Assembly (NCBI GenBank): GCA_964545545.1
Contig: CAZJGK010000002.1
Location: forward strand, 1 to 64,000
Direction of reading: 5' to 3'
DNA length: 64,000 nt
Source: JAHJTW01 sp964545545
GTDB taxonomy: Bacteria; Krumholzibacteriota; Krumholzibacteriia; LZORAL124-64-63
Made by a program: the position numbers and the translations under genes
Part shown: positions 26,060 to 35,586 of the stretch, one piece after another
Position numbering within the stretch: position 1 is the stretch's first letter
How the letters are laid out: each line of letters opens with the position of its first letter
The notes under the pieces: model-generated
The model's database searches: none
Seen by the model: only the letters and a program-made list of their open reading frames with translations
Told to the model about the DNA's origin: nothing

Positions 26060-27286
26060 GTGCCTCATCGCCATTTTACGTCCATGACCCTGATGCTGAC
26101 CTGCGGCCTCGTCCTGGCCTGCGGCGCATTTTTTTTGCCCGCCATAGCGACGGCCACGACCGCCCGCACGACAGCCCTCGGCGGCCGCTCGGATTTTTTC
26201 ACCGATGACGCCAACACGCGCCGCTGGTGCGCCGTCGTTGGCGATTATCCCGACCTGGCGACCCTTGAATCGGGGCACTTCGACCTCGGCGGCGGTTACC
26301 ACAACCAGTGGGGCGCCATCGTATCAGGCCCGGGCGTGCGACTGCACGCAAAACTCGACGCCGCAGGCCGCCGGGGAACCCTGGGTTTCTTTCTGAACGG
26401 CCGGCAGGATGACATGGACCCCGGCAGCCTGCACCACAGCCGTCTGGCCGGCAGCCTGGAGGGCATTTACGCTCGCCGGTGCGGCCCGGCCACCCTCGCC
26501 CTGCAATACCGACGGGCAAGCAGCACGACCGATCTAGCGGATCTGGGCGGACCAAGCACCGGGGTTCTCAAGGCCACGCGCAGCGATCTCGGAGGCGGAT
26601 TGCGCATGAACCTGGGATCTCGCGCCATGCTTGATCTGGCCGGTGAACTGCGGGGAATAAGCCAGGATGTCCCGGCCGCTCTTGCCAACATCGCCGACGG
26701 GGCTTTGGACGGGTGGGGCAGCTTCGACCTGCGCGGTCGCGCTTTCATCGGCCTGGGCGACCGCATAGCCCTGGTCCCGGTGGCCGAATACATCCACGAG
26801 CACTTCCGTCTGGTCCAGGATTTTGCAGACGGAATGAACAGCAGTAACATCGACCGCGAACTCGTGCACCTGGGTTTGGGTCTCAACTTTTTTGCGAACC
26901 TGGACAACATGCTGGTTCTTTCCGGGGAATTCATGGGAGCCGGCGACAACGCCCGCGAAGGTCTGCCGGCCGACAGCCCCGGGGGCCAGTTGATCGACCA
27001 GGCCATCGTCCTGCGCCTGGCCTTTGAATCCCGGCTCAACCCCTGGCTGACCGCCCGTGGTTCCGCGGGCCTGCAGACGGTCACCATCGATTCCCCCACC
27101 GGCAATCTGGATGCGGACCACGTCCCGCTGGCCGTGGGACTGTCAGCCTATGCCGCCCACCTGGCGCTGGATGTGGCGGTGAGCGACCGTTTGCCGAGCA
27201 CCCTCACCAACCTGGCCCTGGCCCCCGTCGAGGACGAGGACTCCACTTGGCTGATCGTCAACCTCCGCTACGAGTTCCGGCCCTAA
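26060..27286 (+). CDS. Putative outer-membrane beta-barrel protein
   Basis: About 408 residues. Signal peptide (LTCGLVLACGAFFLPAIATA), then ALGGRSDFFTDDANTRRWCA and a long series of amphipathic beta strands ending ...LIVNLRYEFRP. The N-terminal 'LGG...DD..N' pattern is that of predicted OM barrels of the PorV/FadL-like type in uncultured phyla. No function can be named. The GTG at 26060 is chosen for AAAGGA about 11 nt upstream; the ATG at 26039 is the alternative and has no clear SD. Confidence 0.65.
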   Translation: MPHRHFTSMTLMLTCGLVLACGAFFLPAIATATTARTTALGGRSDFFTDDANTRRWCAVVGDYPDLATLESGHFDLGGGYHNQWGAIVSGPGVRLHAKLDAAGRRGTLGFFLNGRQDDMDPGSLHHSRLAGSLEGIYARRCGPATLALQYRRASSTTDLADLGGPSTGVLKATRSDLGGGLRMNLGSRAMLDLAGELRGISQDVPAALANIADGALDGWGSFDLRGRAFIGLGDRIALVPVAEYIHEHFRLVQDFADGMNSSNIDRELVHLGLGLNFFANLDNMLVLSGEFMGAGDNAREGLPADSPGGQLIDQAIVLRLAFESRLNPWLTARGSAGLQTVTIDSPTGNLDADHVPLAVGLSAYAAHLALDVAVSDRLPSTLTNLALAPVEDEDSTWLIVNLRYEFRP

Positions 27287-27301
27287 GGATTGGGAGTCAC
27301 C

Positions 27302-28051
27302 TTGCCGCACCTGGTCTTTCCCAACCTCTATCTTTATCTGGCTACCTGTCTGATCCTGGCGGTAGCCCAGATGATCTATGTCCTGTTCGGGTTTGGGGCG
27401 GGTCTGATCGCCGTCGGCAGCCTCGCCCTGTTTTATCCTGACATGCAGGATGCCGTGGTGCTGCTTATGCTGGTGAACTTTCCCGCCGAGTTGTGGGTCG
27501 TGATTCATTCACGGAAGGAAATCCGCTGGAGGCCCATTCTGGGTCTGGGCTCCGGGATCGCCCTGGGCATTCCCCTCGGGACCTGGTTCCTGAAAACCGG
27601 CGACACCTCCCTCGTGCTGACGATCCTGGGGGTCTTTCTGGTAGCCGTCGGCCTTGTCTTCCTGCGTTTGCCCGCGGGCGGGAACCGCAGGCCACCTCCC
27701 CTGCTGGCTCCGCCCACGGGTCTTCTGTCGGGCGTTCTGACGGGGCTGTTCGGAACCGGGGGTCCGCCTCTGATCATCTGGTATCAGCTGACCACCTCCT
27801 CCAAGGCCGCCTTCCGGGGCAACCTGATGACCATTTTTCTGATGATGACCTTTGTGCGGGTGCCCAGCTACATCATCGGGGGACTTGTCACCGCGCCGCG
27901 GCTGTGGTCGGCGCTGGCGGTCATGCCCGCAGTCCTGGCCGGAGCCTGGCTGGGCAACCGGTTGCATCTGGAGATCAGCGAGCGGCGTTTCCGGACCCTG
28001 GTCAGCATCCTGCTGGTGATCCTGGGCCTGCTGCAGATAATTCACTGCTGA
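27302..28051 (+). CDS. TauE/SafE-family anion exporter
   Basis: 249 residues with about eight hydrophobic helices. The FGFGAGLIAVGSLALFYPD segment in the first half and TGLLSGVLTGLFGTGGPPLI in the second are the two TauE/SafE half-repeat signatures. Family members export sulfite, sulfoacetate or similar organosulfur anions. The TTG start at 27302 has GGGAG at 5 nt; a TTG at 27290 directly touches AAGGA and is less likely. Downstream of the OM barrel gene by 15 bp, probably co-transcribed. Confidence 0.85.
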   Translation: MPHLVFPNLYLYLATCLILAVAQMIYVLFGFGAGLIAVGSLALFYPDMQDAVVLLMLVNFPAELWVVIHSRKEIRWRPILGLGSGIALGIPLGTWFLKTGDTSLVLTILGVFLVAVGLVFLRLPAGGNRRPPPLLAPPTGLLSGVLTGLFGTGGPPLIIWYQLTTSSKAAFRGNLMTIFLMMTFVRVPSYIIGGLVTAPRLWSALAVMPAVLAGAWLGNRLHLEISERRFRTLVSILLVILGLLQIIHC

Positions 28052-28071
28052 CCCGGAAGGACAGGCCTGGC

Positions 28072-28737
28072 TCAGAACTCGACACCAAGGCCCAGGCGCC
28101 AGTTGGAAATTTTTCCCCCCGGGCCAGGCAACACCGATTCACCTTCGGTATCCTCTGCCTGTGACGATTTGCCGGACGGTGCCACTCCTGTGACCAGCAA
28201 CTGATCCAGCAGGCCGGCGCTGTAACGAAATTCCAGCATGAAGGAACCTGCGCGCAGACTCATCCCCACCTGGGCCATCAGATTCAGGTTTTCATAGCTG
28301 TATTCGCGGTCGGCCACCCCGACCGGATGGTCCCATTGTTCGGAGAGCTTGAGATCGACCGCCCCGGCCCCGTAGATTCTTGCCCGGACCGAGCCGAAAT
28401 CCCTGGCAAGGCCCAGGCTCAGCGCAGGCTGGAGATAATGAAGAATCACCGCGTCCTTGCCCAGACGATTGCCCTCGTGGATATCGGAAAACACCATGTT
28501 CAGGGATCCCTGCTTCTGGACATAAGCCAGGGAATAACCCAGTTCCAGAAGACCCGTGCCAAGCGGGCGTATACCCTCCACACCTGCCCAGGGACCATTG
28601 CCCTGCGCGGCCAGGCCGACATCACTGCGCACCCACCCGGCCTGGGCCCACCATGTTTCGGCCCGCGCATTCCCGGCGCCCAGGGTCCACATCACAGCCA
28701 GAGCCAGCAGCGGCCAGGTCACCTTGGGGGTTATCAT
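28072..28737 (-). CDS. Small outer-membrane beta-barrel protein
   Basis: 221 residues. Signal peptide ending GAGNARA (about 26), then alternating amphipathic strands and a final ISNWRLGLGVEF with terminal Phe, as expected for a barrel inserted by BAM. An acidic loop (SSQAEDTEGESV) lies before the last strand. No family recognised. Convergent with the TauE gene. Confidence 0.65.
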   Translation of the reverse strand: MITPKVTWPLLALAVMWTLGAGNARAETWWAQAGWVRSDVGLAAQGNGPWAGVEGIRPLGTGLLELGYSLAYVQKQGSLNMVFSDIHEGNRLGKDAVILHYLQPALSLGLARDFGSVRARIYGAGAVDLKLSEQWDHPVGVADREYSYENLNLMAQVGMSLRAGSFMLEFRYSAGLLDQLLVTGVAPSGKSSQAEDTEGESVLPGPGGKISNWRLGLGVEF

Positions 28738-28758
28738 GGATGATTCCTTTCGGTCAGT

Positions 28759-29289
28759 TCAGGGTCTGGTGGCGATCAGGATCAGGAGGATCATGACCAG
28801 CCCCAGAACATGCTTGATAAACATGGCCAGCAACTTGCCGGTAAAAACATGGGCGCCGAGGCGCAGGCTGGGTTGGATTTTGCGCAAGCGCCTGTATTCG
28901 CCGGAAACTCCTCCGGCAAAGGCCCCGACAAAGCTGCCCAGAACGGCTCCGACCAGCGGCAGCAAGGCCTGTCCCACCATCGCGCCCAGCACCCCCCCCA
29001 CGAAGGCCATGGTGATGCCTCGGCCGCTCGCCCCCTTGCGCAGGGGGAAAAAGGTGCCCACGAGGAACTCCAGACCTTCGCCGGCCAGGGCCAACCCCGC
29101 GAGAATCGCCAGCAGCTTCCAGCCGATGGGCCCGAATCCCGTCACCAGGGCATACACCAGGGCCAACCCGAGAATGATGAAGTTTCCCCCCAGGCCGAGA
29201 TAGACCAGCAGGGAGATGGCGAGCAGCAGCAGGGACCAGCCCACGAAGCCAACCCACTGTCCGATCGTTGTCAGCAGATCCGGACTCAA
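28759..29289 (-). CDS. DUF456 membrane protein
   Basis: 176 residues, mainly hydrophobic, with the DUF456 pattern: GFVGWSLLLLAISLLVYLGLG, FIILGLALVYALVTGF, a Gly-rich central stretch (GGVLGAMVGQALLPLVGAVL) and a C-terminal helix after GKLLAMFIKH. Function unknown. Start inferred as TTG at 29289, overlapping the DUF1684 stop as TTGA; the open frame reaches further up only by running into that gene. Confidence 0.72.
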   Translation of the reverse strand: MSPDLLTTIGQWVGFVGWSLLLLAISLLVYLGLGGNFIILGLALVYALVTGFGPIGWKLLAILAGLALAGEGLEFLVGTFFPLRKGASGRGITMAFVGGVLGAMVGQALLPLVGAVLGSFVGAFAGGVSGEYRRLRKIQPSLRLGAHVFTGKLLAMFIKHVLGLVMILLILIATRP

Positions 29290-29960
29290 TGCCCGGCACC
29301 GTAGGACTGTTCCCCGGCCTCCACGGCAAACGGCAATTTGTTTTCCGGCGGGGGCAGGGTGCAATTGAAACGGTCCGGGTCGTAATCGCACAGGGGATTG
29401 TAGGCGTAGTTGAAATCCAGATCGACCATACCCTGGGCATCGGCCTTGATATCCAGGTAGCGTCCTCCGCCATATGTCTGGTGGCCGGAGGTCTTATCGT
29501 AAAACGGCAACCAGAGAAAGTCCTGGCCGGTGGTATCGGCCGGGCCGAAGACCGTCAACTCGTAATCGGCGTTGTCGTGGCGAAATCTGAGCAGCCCCCG
29601 GCGCAGATAGGGAACCTGTTGTCCCTTGTGCTTGGTCAGGAAAACCGTGTCTCCCTGGGCGGCCGCCAGCAACGGCGTCCGGAAATGAAGCTCCGGCTGG
29701 GGATAGTAGTAGTTCAGGCCGGCGAAGGAATCCAGGGCCGCGGCGGGCAGGGGTGATCGTGCAGGATCAGTGAATTCCTCGTTCTTGGTGATCCGCATTT
29801 CCACCAGGGCTATCTCCCATTGCTCCTGGTCCTGTTGATTCAAGACGACGGGACCAGGGGCGGGTTCACCCTTTTCGCACCCCATCAAGCCGGCGACCAG
29901 GGGAACCAAAACCATCAACAGCAGCCCCACATATTTTCGCCCGCAATTCATGGTGATCAT
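29286..29960 (-). CDS. DUF1684 lipoprotein
   Basis: 224 residues. Lipoprotein signal with lipobox GLMGC (about residue 24). The C-terminal half carries the DUF1684 signature: FYDKTSGHQTYGGGRYLDI, then DLDFNYAYNPLCDYD and CTLPPPENKLPFAVEAGEQ. Function unknown; the fold is shared with many cell-envelope proteins. The ATG at 29960 has AAAGGG just upstream; the next ATG (29951) is also possible. Coupled to the DUF456 gene by a 4-nt overlap. Confidence 0.85.
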   Translation of the reverse strand: MITMNCGRKYVGLLLMVLVPLVAGLMGCEKGEPAPGPVVLNQQDQEQWEIALVEMRITKNEEFTDPARSPLPAAALDSFAGLNYYYPQPELHFRTPLLAAAQGDTVFLTKHKGQQVPYLRRGLLRFRHDNADYELTVFGPADTTGQDFLWLPFYDKTSGHQTYGGGRYLDIKADAQGMVDLDFNYAYNPLCDYDPDRFNCTLPPPENKLPFAVEAGEQSYGAGH

Positions 29961-30139
29961 CGCCCTTTCACGCCCGAGGGTACAACCCCTGGGGCGGTTC
30001 GACACAGTTCAGGTTTCCTTTTGCCTCGTTCATTGTATAACATAATCGAGCCCGATTATGAAGTCTCCGACCTTGGGGGCCGATTTATCGCCCATGAGGA
30101 TTCCCGCCGAATCCCTTCCCACAGGAGCAGCCTGATTAC

Positions 30140-31951
30140 ATGGACCAACCGCGGCCCCTTTCCGATACCCGCACGGTGCCCACCTCCCTTCTGGAAGTCG
30201 TGGTGCTGGCCGGCGCCTTGCTGGGAAGACTCCCCGCCCTGGGCGCATGGTGGACCCTGGACGACTGGGGTCAGATCGGTCGCGCCGCCCATGTTGCCCC
30301 GGCGGTTGCCGGCTGGCCGGCGCGGATTCTGAGCCAACACTGGTGGTGGCAGTTGAACTGGCCCTTGTGGGGACTGGATCCCGTGCCCCAGGCCCTGGCC
30401 CGCATGCTGCTCCACGCGGGCTCGGCGCTCATGGTCGGGCGAATCGGCCGGCGGGCTGGATTGCCCGCTCCGGCCTGGTTTTTTGCCGCCCTGGTTTTCG
30501 GGGCCTCCCCCCTGGCCTTCACCCCCTTGTACTGGGCCTCGGGGATCCAGGAACTCCTCGCGGTGTTTTTCGCCCTGCTGGCGGTGGAAAGATGGTTGCA
30601 GGGCACCCGCGCCGGCATGTTGACGGCCCTGCTGGCAACCGTCCTCTCCTTGTTGGCCAAGGAATCCGGATTGGGACTGCCGGCCCTTTTTCTGGCCATT
30701 TTGTGGTGGGGCGAGGTCATCAAACCCCTGGACCGGGCCTTTGCCTGGGCCATGATCATGTTCGCCCTGTTGGCGGCGGTCACCAGCGGCACCCTGGTCA
30801 TGGCCCATTTCGCCACCGGGCCCCACGAGACCTATGCTCTCGGCGGTGTCGTGGTCATGCTCTCCAACCTGGGCACCTTCGGCTGGTGGCTGCTGTCACC
30901 CGGCCCCCTGCTGGCTTCCCACATCACCTGGGTCATGAGCGCGGCCGGTGCCACCTTCTTCCTGCTTTGGTCCCTGTGGGCCGGGTTCCGCATGCCCCTG
31001 GGCCGGCCCCTGCCCGCAACAACCTTGCTGGCCGCCTTGCTGGTCATCGGGCCCGCCCTGCCCTTGCGTTCCCAGATCCATCCCTACCTGGCCTACCTGG
31101 CCGTCGCTCCCCTGGCCCTGGCCATGGCCACACTCATCCCCTGGCGACGGATCCACGGCCGGCGGGTCTTGTTGCTCGCCCTGCCTGCCCTTGTTTGGAG
31201 CCTTCTGGGCATGGAAGTCCGGCAAGGCAACCGCAACGAACTCGGTCTCCCCGCCGACCCCGTGGTCAGGGCGACCAGCCTTTCCTGGGCGGCGACCAAA
31301 ACCATCAGATCCGTGGTGGCCCACAACGCGGCCGCCCAGCCCGACTCCACGGTGGACCTGGTTCTTTTCCAAGAACCCATGAGCAAAGCCCAGCTCGACA
31401 ACGCCGCCAGGTTCGGCACCCGCTGGGTCCGTTCGAGCGAACTGTATCTGGCCTGTGGCGGTTCCATCGGGCCGACCCTGGCGGTTCAGGGGAAATCCCG
31501 GATCACCTGGCGCAATGCCCTGACCGACAGCCCGACCAAGGCTCAGGTCCTGGCCGAAACGGCCACCGGGTTCAAGGTTTGGGGCCCGGTTCCCAATGCC
31601 CTGTTCTATGCCGCCATGACCGATGTCGGCCTCGGCTATTACGATCGGGCGCGCCGACACCTCATCGCGGCCGCCGCCCTGAATCCCGCCACCGTCAACT
31701 TCGTCTACGACCAGGGCCAGATGATCATCCCCATCGAACTGGCGGTGAAAAACCTGCAACCGTTCATCGACTGGACCGCCAACCGGTTGGACCGGGGAAG
31801 TTCCCGGCTGGAAATCGGCGGTATCCAGACCATGTTCATCGATTTACTGAGCCGTTGCACCGGCAAATCCGTGACCGCTTTGACCGCCGGCAGCAAGATC
31901 CTTATTCCCGGTCATGACCTGCCAACCATCAAGCGAAAGGCTGAACATTGA
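30140..31951 (+). CDS. Polytopic GT-C-like membrane protein
   Basis: 603 residues. About ten transmembrane helices in the first 370 residues; the first periplasmic loop has TLDDWGQIG, the acidic DDW pattern typical of GT-C (PMT/ArnT-like) glycosyltransferases that use polyprenyl-phosphate sugars. A soluble C-terminal part (about 375-603) includes a short TPR-like segment (ALFYAAMTDVGLGYYDRARRHLIAAAALNP). Acceptor unknown. Stop and mscS start share one base (31951), so the two are coupled. Confidence 0.65.
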   Translation: MDQPRPLSDTRTVPTSLLEVVVLAGALLGRLPALGAWWTLDDWGQIGRAAHVAPAVAGWPARILSQHWWWQLNWPLWGLDPVPQALARMLLHAGSALMVGRIGRRAGLPAPAWFFAALVFGASPLAFTPLYWASGIQELLAVFFALLAVERWLQGTRAGMLTALLATVLSLLAKESGLGLPALFLAILWWGEVIKPLDRAFAWAMIMFALLAAVTSGTLVMAHFATGPHETYALGGVVVMLSNLGTFGWWLLSPGPLLASHITWVMSAAGATFFLLWSLWAGFRMPLGRPLPATTLLAALLVIGPALPLRSQIHPYLAYLAVAPLALAMATLIPWRRIHGRRVLLLALPALVWSLLGMEVRQGNRNELGLPADPVVRATSLSWAATKTIRSVVAHNAAAQPDSTVDLVLFQEPMSKAQLDNAARFGTRWVRSSELYLACGGSIGPTLAVQGKSRITWRNALTDSPTKAQVLAETATGFKVWGPVPNALFYAAMTDVGLGYYDRARRHLIAAAALNPATVNFVYDQGQMIIPIELAVKNLQPFIDWTANRLDRGSSRLEIGGIQTMFIDLLSRCTGKSVTALTAGSKILIPGHDLPTIKRKAEH

Positions 31952-33051
31952 TGGACCAATTGGGAAAAATCCTGACTCTGACGATCGGACCCTGGAACCT
32001 GGGGCAGCTCTTGCTGGCGCTGTTGTTCCTGGTTGGCAGCTTCATCTTGCGCCAGGTGCTCAGCAGCGCGGTGCGCAACCGGCTCTTGACTCTGGCGAAA
32101 CGCAGCGAAACCGAGGCGGACGATTTGGCGATCCAAGCCATCATCAGCCCGCTGGGCGCCGTGTTGCCGGTGATCGGCTTTTTCTTTGCGACGCGCATCC
32201 TGATGACGGTTCATGCCGAGTGGATCGCCGTATTGGACAAGGTCTTCCGACTGACGATCATCCTGATCGTGGTCTGGACCGCCTTCAAGCTGGTGGATGC
32301 CCTGGCCGTTTTTTTGAGCGAGATTGCCGGGCGCACCTCATCGAAGCTGGACGACCAGGTGGTTCCGTTGCTGCGCAAGGGTTTCAAGGTGTTCCTGGGC
32401 ATCCTGGCGTTAATCCTGATCGCCCAGAACCTGGGCTATTCGGTCTCGGGGCTGCTGGCGGGTCTGGGCATCGGCGGACTGGCGGTGGCCATGGCGGCCA
32501 AGGACACCCTGGCCAATTTCTTCGGTTCGCTGATGATCCTCATCGACCAGCCGTTCCACAAGGGGGATTGGGTCACCTTTCCCGGCGGGGACGGCGTGAT
32601 CGAGGAAATCGGTCTGCGCTCGACCCGCATCCGCACCTTCGCCAAGACCATGGTTTCGGTCCCCAACCAGTTCCTGGCCAATGCCACGGTCGAGAACCAT
32701 TCGTTGATGCCCAAGCGCCGCATCAAATTCACCCTGGGAGTGACCTACCAGTCGAGTGTCCAGCAGATCAAGGACCTGGTGGAGGCGATCGAAAACTACC
32801 TCCACGCCAACGAGGACATCGACCAGGAATTCATGCTCGTCAAGTTCACCGATTTTTCCTCCAGCAGCCTGGATTTGTTCGTCTACTGCTTCACCGTCAG
32901 CACCGACTGGACCAAGCACCTCAGCGTCAAGCAGGAGGTCAACTTTTCGGTCATGAAGCTGGTCGAGGACATGGGCCTGAGCATCGCCTACCCGACCCAG
33001 ACGGTGCACCTGGTGAGCGACCAGGAAGGGTTGCAGACTGCGGCTGATTAG
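31951..33051 (+). CDS. mscS: MscS-family mechanosensitive channel
   Basis: 366 residues. N-terminal helices, then the pore helix region LAGLGIGGLAVAMAAKDTLANFFGSLMI (about residues 170-197) typical of MscS TM3, followed by the beta domain (FHKGDWVTFPGGDGVIEEIG, TRIRTFAKTMVSVPNQFLAN) and C-terminal alpha/beta domain. Opens on membrane tension to release solutes. The ATG overlaps the previous stop (TGATG). No obvious terminator follows. Confidence 0.92.
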   Translation: MDQLGKILTLTIGPWNLGQLLLALLFLVGSFILRQVLSSAVRNRLLTLAKRSETEADDLAIQAIISPLGAVLPVIGFFFATRILMTVHAEWIAVLDKVFRLTIILIVVWTAFKLVDALAVFLSEIAGRTSSKLDDQVVPLLRKGFKVFLGILALILIAQNLGYSVSGLLAGLGIGGLAVAMAAKDTLANFFGSLMILIDQPFHKGDWVTFPGGDGVIEEIGLRSTRIRTFAKTMVSVPNQFLANATVENHSLMPKRRIKFTLGVTYQSSVQQIKDLVEAIENYLHANEDIDQEFMLVKFTDFSSSSLDLFVYCFTVSTDWTKHLSVKQEVNFSVMKLVEDMGLSIAYPTQTVHLVSDQEGLQTAAD

Positions 33052-33180
33052 AAAGCGGCCCGCGGTTCATGCGCTCAAGGGGCGATGCAAGCGACAACGA
33101 GTGCGTCTGTTTTGACGGAGTGCGGGGACAGGATCTTTTTTTGATGGTACAGGCACATATGTGGTACTATTTGACCCCAT

Positions 33181-33200
33181 TTCAGAAACGGATTTCTGAA
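33181..33200. repeat. Perfect inverted repeat upstream of the glycan genes
   Basis: Arms TTCAGAAA (33181-33188) and TTTCTGAA (33193-33200) around a 4-nt CGGA centre, 58 nt before the glycosyltransferase start. Could be an operator or an RNA hairpin; the arms are AT-rich and followed by no T-run, so not a terminator. Confidence 0.5.
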
Positions 33201-33258
33201 CTGTGATTGAAGATGGCTTTAGGGGGATTTGAAAGCCATACAAAATTGAGGTCAGGAA

Positions 33259-34218
33259 GTGACGCTCCCCATTGATCAGGGTAGTGCTGCTGGACACTCG
33301 GGCCGGCAACCGGGGCCTGACTCTGCCCATTCCGTTCCAGATCTCAGCATCATTATTGTTTCTTTCAATTCCGCCAAATTTCTCCCCGCCTGTCTTCGTT
33401 CCATTGCCGCCGGGGCGGGTGGTTTGTCCTATGAGGTCATCCTCGTTGACAATTCATCCAGTGACGGGACAGTCGCTTGGGTCGCCATGTCCATGCTTGG
33501 GGTTCGGGTGATTGCCAATACCCTCAACGAGGGCTTTGCCCGAGCCTGCAATTCCGGGCTTCAGATTGCCAGAGGACATTTCCTTTTGTTGCTCAATCCT
33601 GATACGGTCCTGGATGCCCTGGCCCTGGAACACACGGCCAATTACTTGCGGAAACGGTCGAAAATTGCGGCAGCTTCCTGCAAAGTGGTCATGCCCGACG
33701 GCAGGATAGACCGGTCCTGCAAAAGGGAGTTCCCTAATCTCTGGGATGCCTTCACCAGGTTTACCGGACTCAGCAGGGTGTGGCCGCAGAGTCGGCTCTG
33801 GGCCCGTTATGACGCAGCCTACCTTGATGATGACCTCGCCCAGGAAGTTCCGCTTATCGATGGTTGTTTCATGATGATTCGCCGTGAAGCGCTCGATGAC
33901 TTCGGGTTTCTCGATGAGCGGTTTTTCATGTACGCCGAGGAGATGGATTGGTGCCGACGAGCCCACAATGCGGGTTGGTCCATCGGTTACGAACCTGCAG
34001 GTCGGGTTGTCCACATCAAGGGGGCGACGACCCAGCACCACACCTTCCGCATGCTCTATCATTTTCATCGTTCCATGGCCTTGTACTACTGGAAACACAG
34101 CCGATGGAGGTGGATGGGAACACTAGTAGTAATTCCAGGGCTTCTCTTACGATTCACGGCCCTCATGATTTTGAACGCGTGCCGGAAAAACCGGCATGTC
34201 AGTGGTGGGGGAGTATGA
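33259..34218 (+). CDS. Family 2 glycosyltransferase (rhamnosyltransferase-like)
   Basis: 319 residues. GT-A fold: LSIIIVSFNSAKFLPACL (about 29-46), VILVDNSSSDGT, NEGFARACNSGLQIA, LLLLNPDTVL (the DxD-like metal site), and the acidic ERFFMYAEEMDWCRRA motif of the WbbL-like rhamnosyltransferase branch. A C-terminal amphipathic/hydrophobic helix may bind the membrane. The GTG start at 33259 has GAGGT at 6 nt. Overlaps the next gene by 4 nt (ATGA). Adds a sugar to a lipid-linked surface glycan; donor not determinable. Confidence 0.87.
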   Translation: MTLPIDQGSAAGHSGRQPGPDSAHSVPDLSIIIVSFNSAKFLPACLRSIAAGAGGLSYEVILVDNSSSDGTVAWVAMSMLGVRVIANTLNEGFARACNSGLQIARGHFLLLLNPDTVLDALALEHTANYLRKRSKIAAASCKVVMPDGRIDRSCKREFPNLWDAFTRFTGLSRVWPQSRLWARYDAAYLDDDLAQEVPLIDGCFMMIRREALDDFGFLDERFFMYAEEMDWCRRAHNAGWSIGYEPAGRVVHIKGATTQHHTFRMLYHFHRSMALYYWKHSRWRWMGTLVVIPGLLLRFTALMILNACRKNRHVSGGGV

Positions 34219-34841
34219 TGCAAATCCTTTCGGTATCGATACATCCTGACGACTTTTGCCTGTGTATAGGAGGCACTCTAGCTCTGCATGTGGCTCGCCA
34301 GGATCAGGTGTATGTTCTGGTCCTGACCGATGGGGAAATGGGTGGAGATTCGGGCAGGAGGAAAGAGGAGACCACGGTTTCGGCCCGGATCCTGGGTATC
34401 GACCATGTGAATTTTCTGGGCCTCCCCGATGGGCGGCTGGACGACTCCATTGACACCGTGTCCAGGATTGAGGACTACCTGATCCGTAAAACACCGGACA
34501 GGATCTACTGTTGCAGTTCCAAGGACAGGCATCAGGATCATCGCAATGGCAGCCTGGCGGTCCTTTCCGCTGCGCGCAGGGCACGGGAAATATGGCTCCA
34601 TGAGACCGTATCCTCTCTCCCGAATTTTGCGCCTACCGCTTTTGTCGACATCTCCTCGGTCATGGACCTGAAACTGAAGGCTATCAACTCCCACGATACC
34701 CAGAACGGGAAGGGATACCTTCATCCCAATGCCGTGCGCAGCCTGGGCCGATTCAGGGGGTTGCAGGCACAGGTTGATTTTGCCGAAGCTTTTGAAATCT
34801 ACAAGCAGGTTGTGTCGCTTGGTGGTGATCAACAATGCTGA
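34215..34841 (+). CDS. PIG-L/LmbE-type N-acetyl sugar deacetylase
   Basis: 208 residues. The N-terminal zinc motif reads SIHPDDFCLCIGGTLALH; the family consensus is HPDDE, so the last acidic residue is Phe here while both Asp and the His remain. The third ligand motif is intact in SSKDRHQDHRNGS. Probably deacetylates a GlcNAc-type residue on a lipid-linked sugar. The ATG at 34215 with GGGGGAG is preferred; the open frame extends upstream inside the glycosyltransferase gene out of frame. It overlaps both neighbours. Confidence 0.85.
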   Translation: MMQILSVSIHPDDFCLCIGGTLALHVARQDQVYVLVLTDGEMGGDSGRRKEETTVSARILGIDHVNFLGLPDGRLDDSIDTVSRIEDYLIRKTPDRIYCCSSKDRHQDHRNGSLAVLSAARRAREIWLHETVSSLPNFAPTAFVDISSVMDLKLKAINSHDTQNGKGYLHPNAVRSLGRFRGLQAQVDFAEAFEIYKQVVSLGGDQQC

Positions 34842-35497
34842 CGCTTCAAGACAGTCCTCCCACGGCCTTCAATGCCTGGTATGTCCGCCGCGGAAAATCC
34901 CTGATTGACCGCCTGGCGGGAACCGTCCTGCTCCTTTTGATGTCACCGTTGCTGATTACCCTGTTGATGGTGGTCAGGCTCACGCTGGGCCGCCATGTCA
35001 TTTTCGTCCAACCCCGGGCGGGTCGGCATGAAAGGCCATTTTCCTGCTATAAAATTCGGACCATGAAGCCGGACCGCAGGAAGTCTGTTGCGTCCTATTC
35101 CGGGCAGGAGCGCCGTTCCCTGATCCCTTCTCCGGATGATCCCCGTCACACCACCATCGGCACTTTTTTGAGACGTTATGGCTTGGACGAATTACCCCAG
35201 CTCTTCAATGTCCTTCGCGGCGATATGAGCCTGGTCGGGCCGCGGCCGGAAATCTGGGCAGTGGCTGGTTCCTATGACCACTACGAGCGCAAACGGTTTG
35301 CCGTCAAACCCGGCTTGACGGGATACTGGCAGGTCACACACCGCAGTGACGGTGTTGATCTGCGGGAATTTGCCGCTGTGGATATCGAATACTGCCAAAA
35401 AGTTTCCCTGCTTAACGACCTACGGATCTTGTGCGCCACGCCACGGGCCGTTTGTTCCATGGCCGCAGCCACGGAATGCAACCGCTCATCCGCCTGA
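34835..35497 (+). CDS. Undecaprenyl-phosphate sugar phosphotransferase (WcaJ/WbaP-like)
   Basis: 220 residues. One membrane (re-entrant) helix at about 25-48, then the monotopic PGT catalytic signature: YKIRTMKPD, TIGTFLRRYGLDELPQLFNVL, GDMSLVGPRPE and the KPGLTGYWQV motif. Transfers a sugar-1-phosphate to undecaprenyl phosphate, the first step of surface glycan assembly. With the two upstream genes it makes a three-gene unit (start, deacetylate, extend). Overlaps the deacetylase by 7 nt. Confidence 0.92.
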   Translation: MLTLQDSPPTAFNAWYVRRGKSLIDRLAGTVLLLLMSPLLITLLMVVRLTLGRHVIFVQPRAGRHERPFSCYKIRTMKPDRRKSVASYSGQERRSLIPSPDDPRHTTIGTFLRRYGLDELPQLFNVLRGDMSLVGPRPEIWAVAGSYDHYERKRFAVKPGLTGYWQVTHRSDGVDLREFAAVDIEYCQKVSLLNDLRILCATPRAVCSMAAATECNRSSA

Positions 35498-35586
35498 ATG
35501 CCGTAAATTTCGGACTTCTGGAATTTTCGACCTCGGACAGGTTCGTCGCCGGGCGAAGAGGGCGTGATGACACTGTTCCCCGCCAC

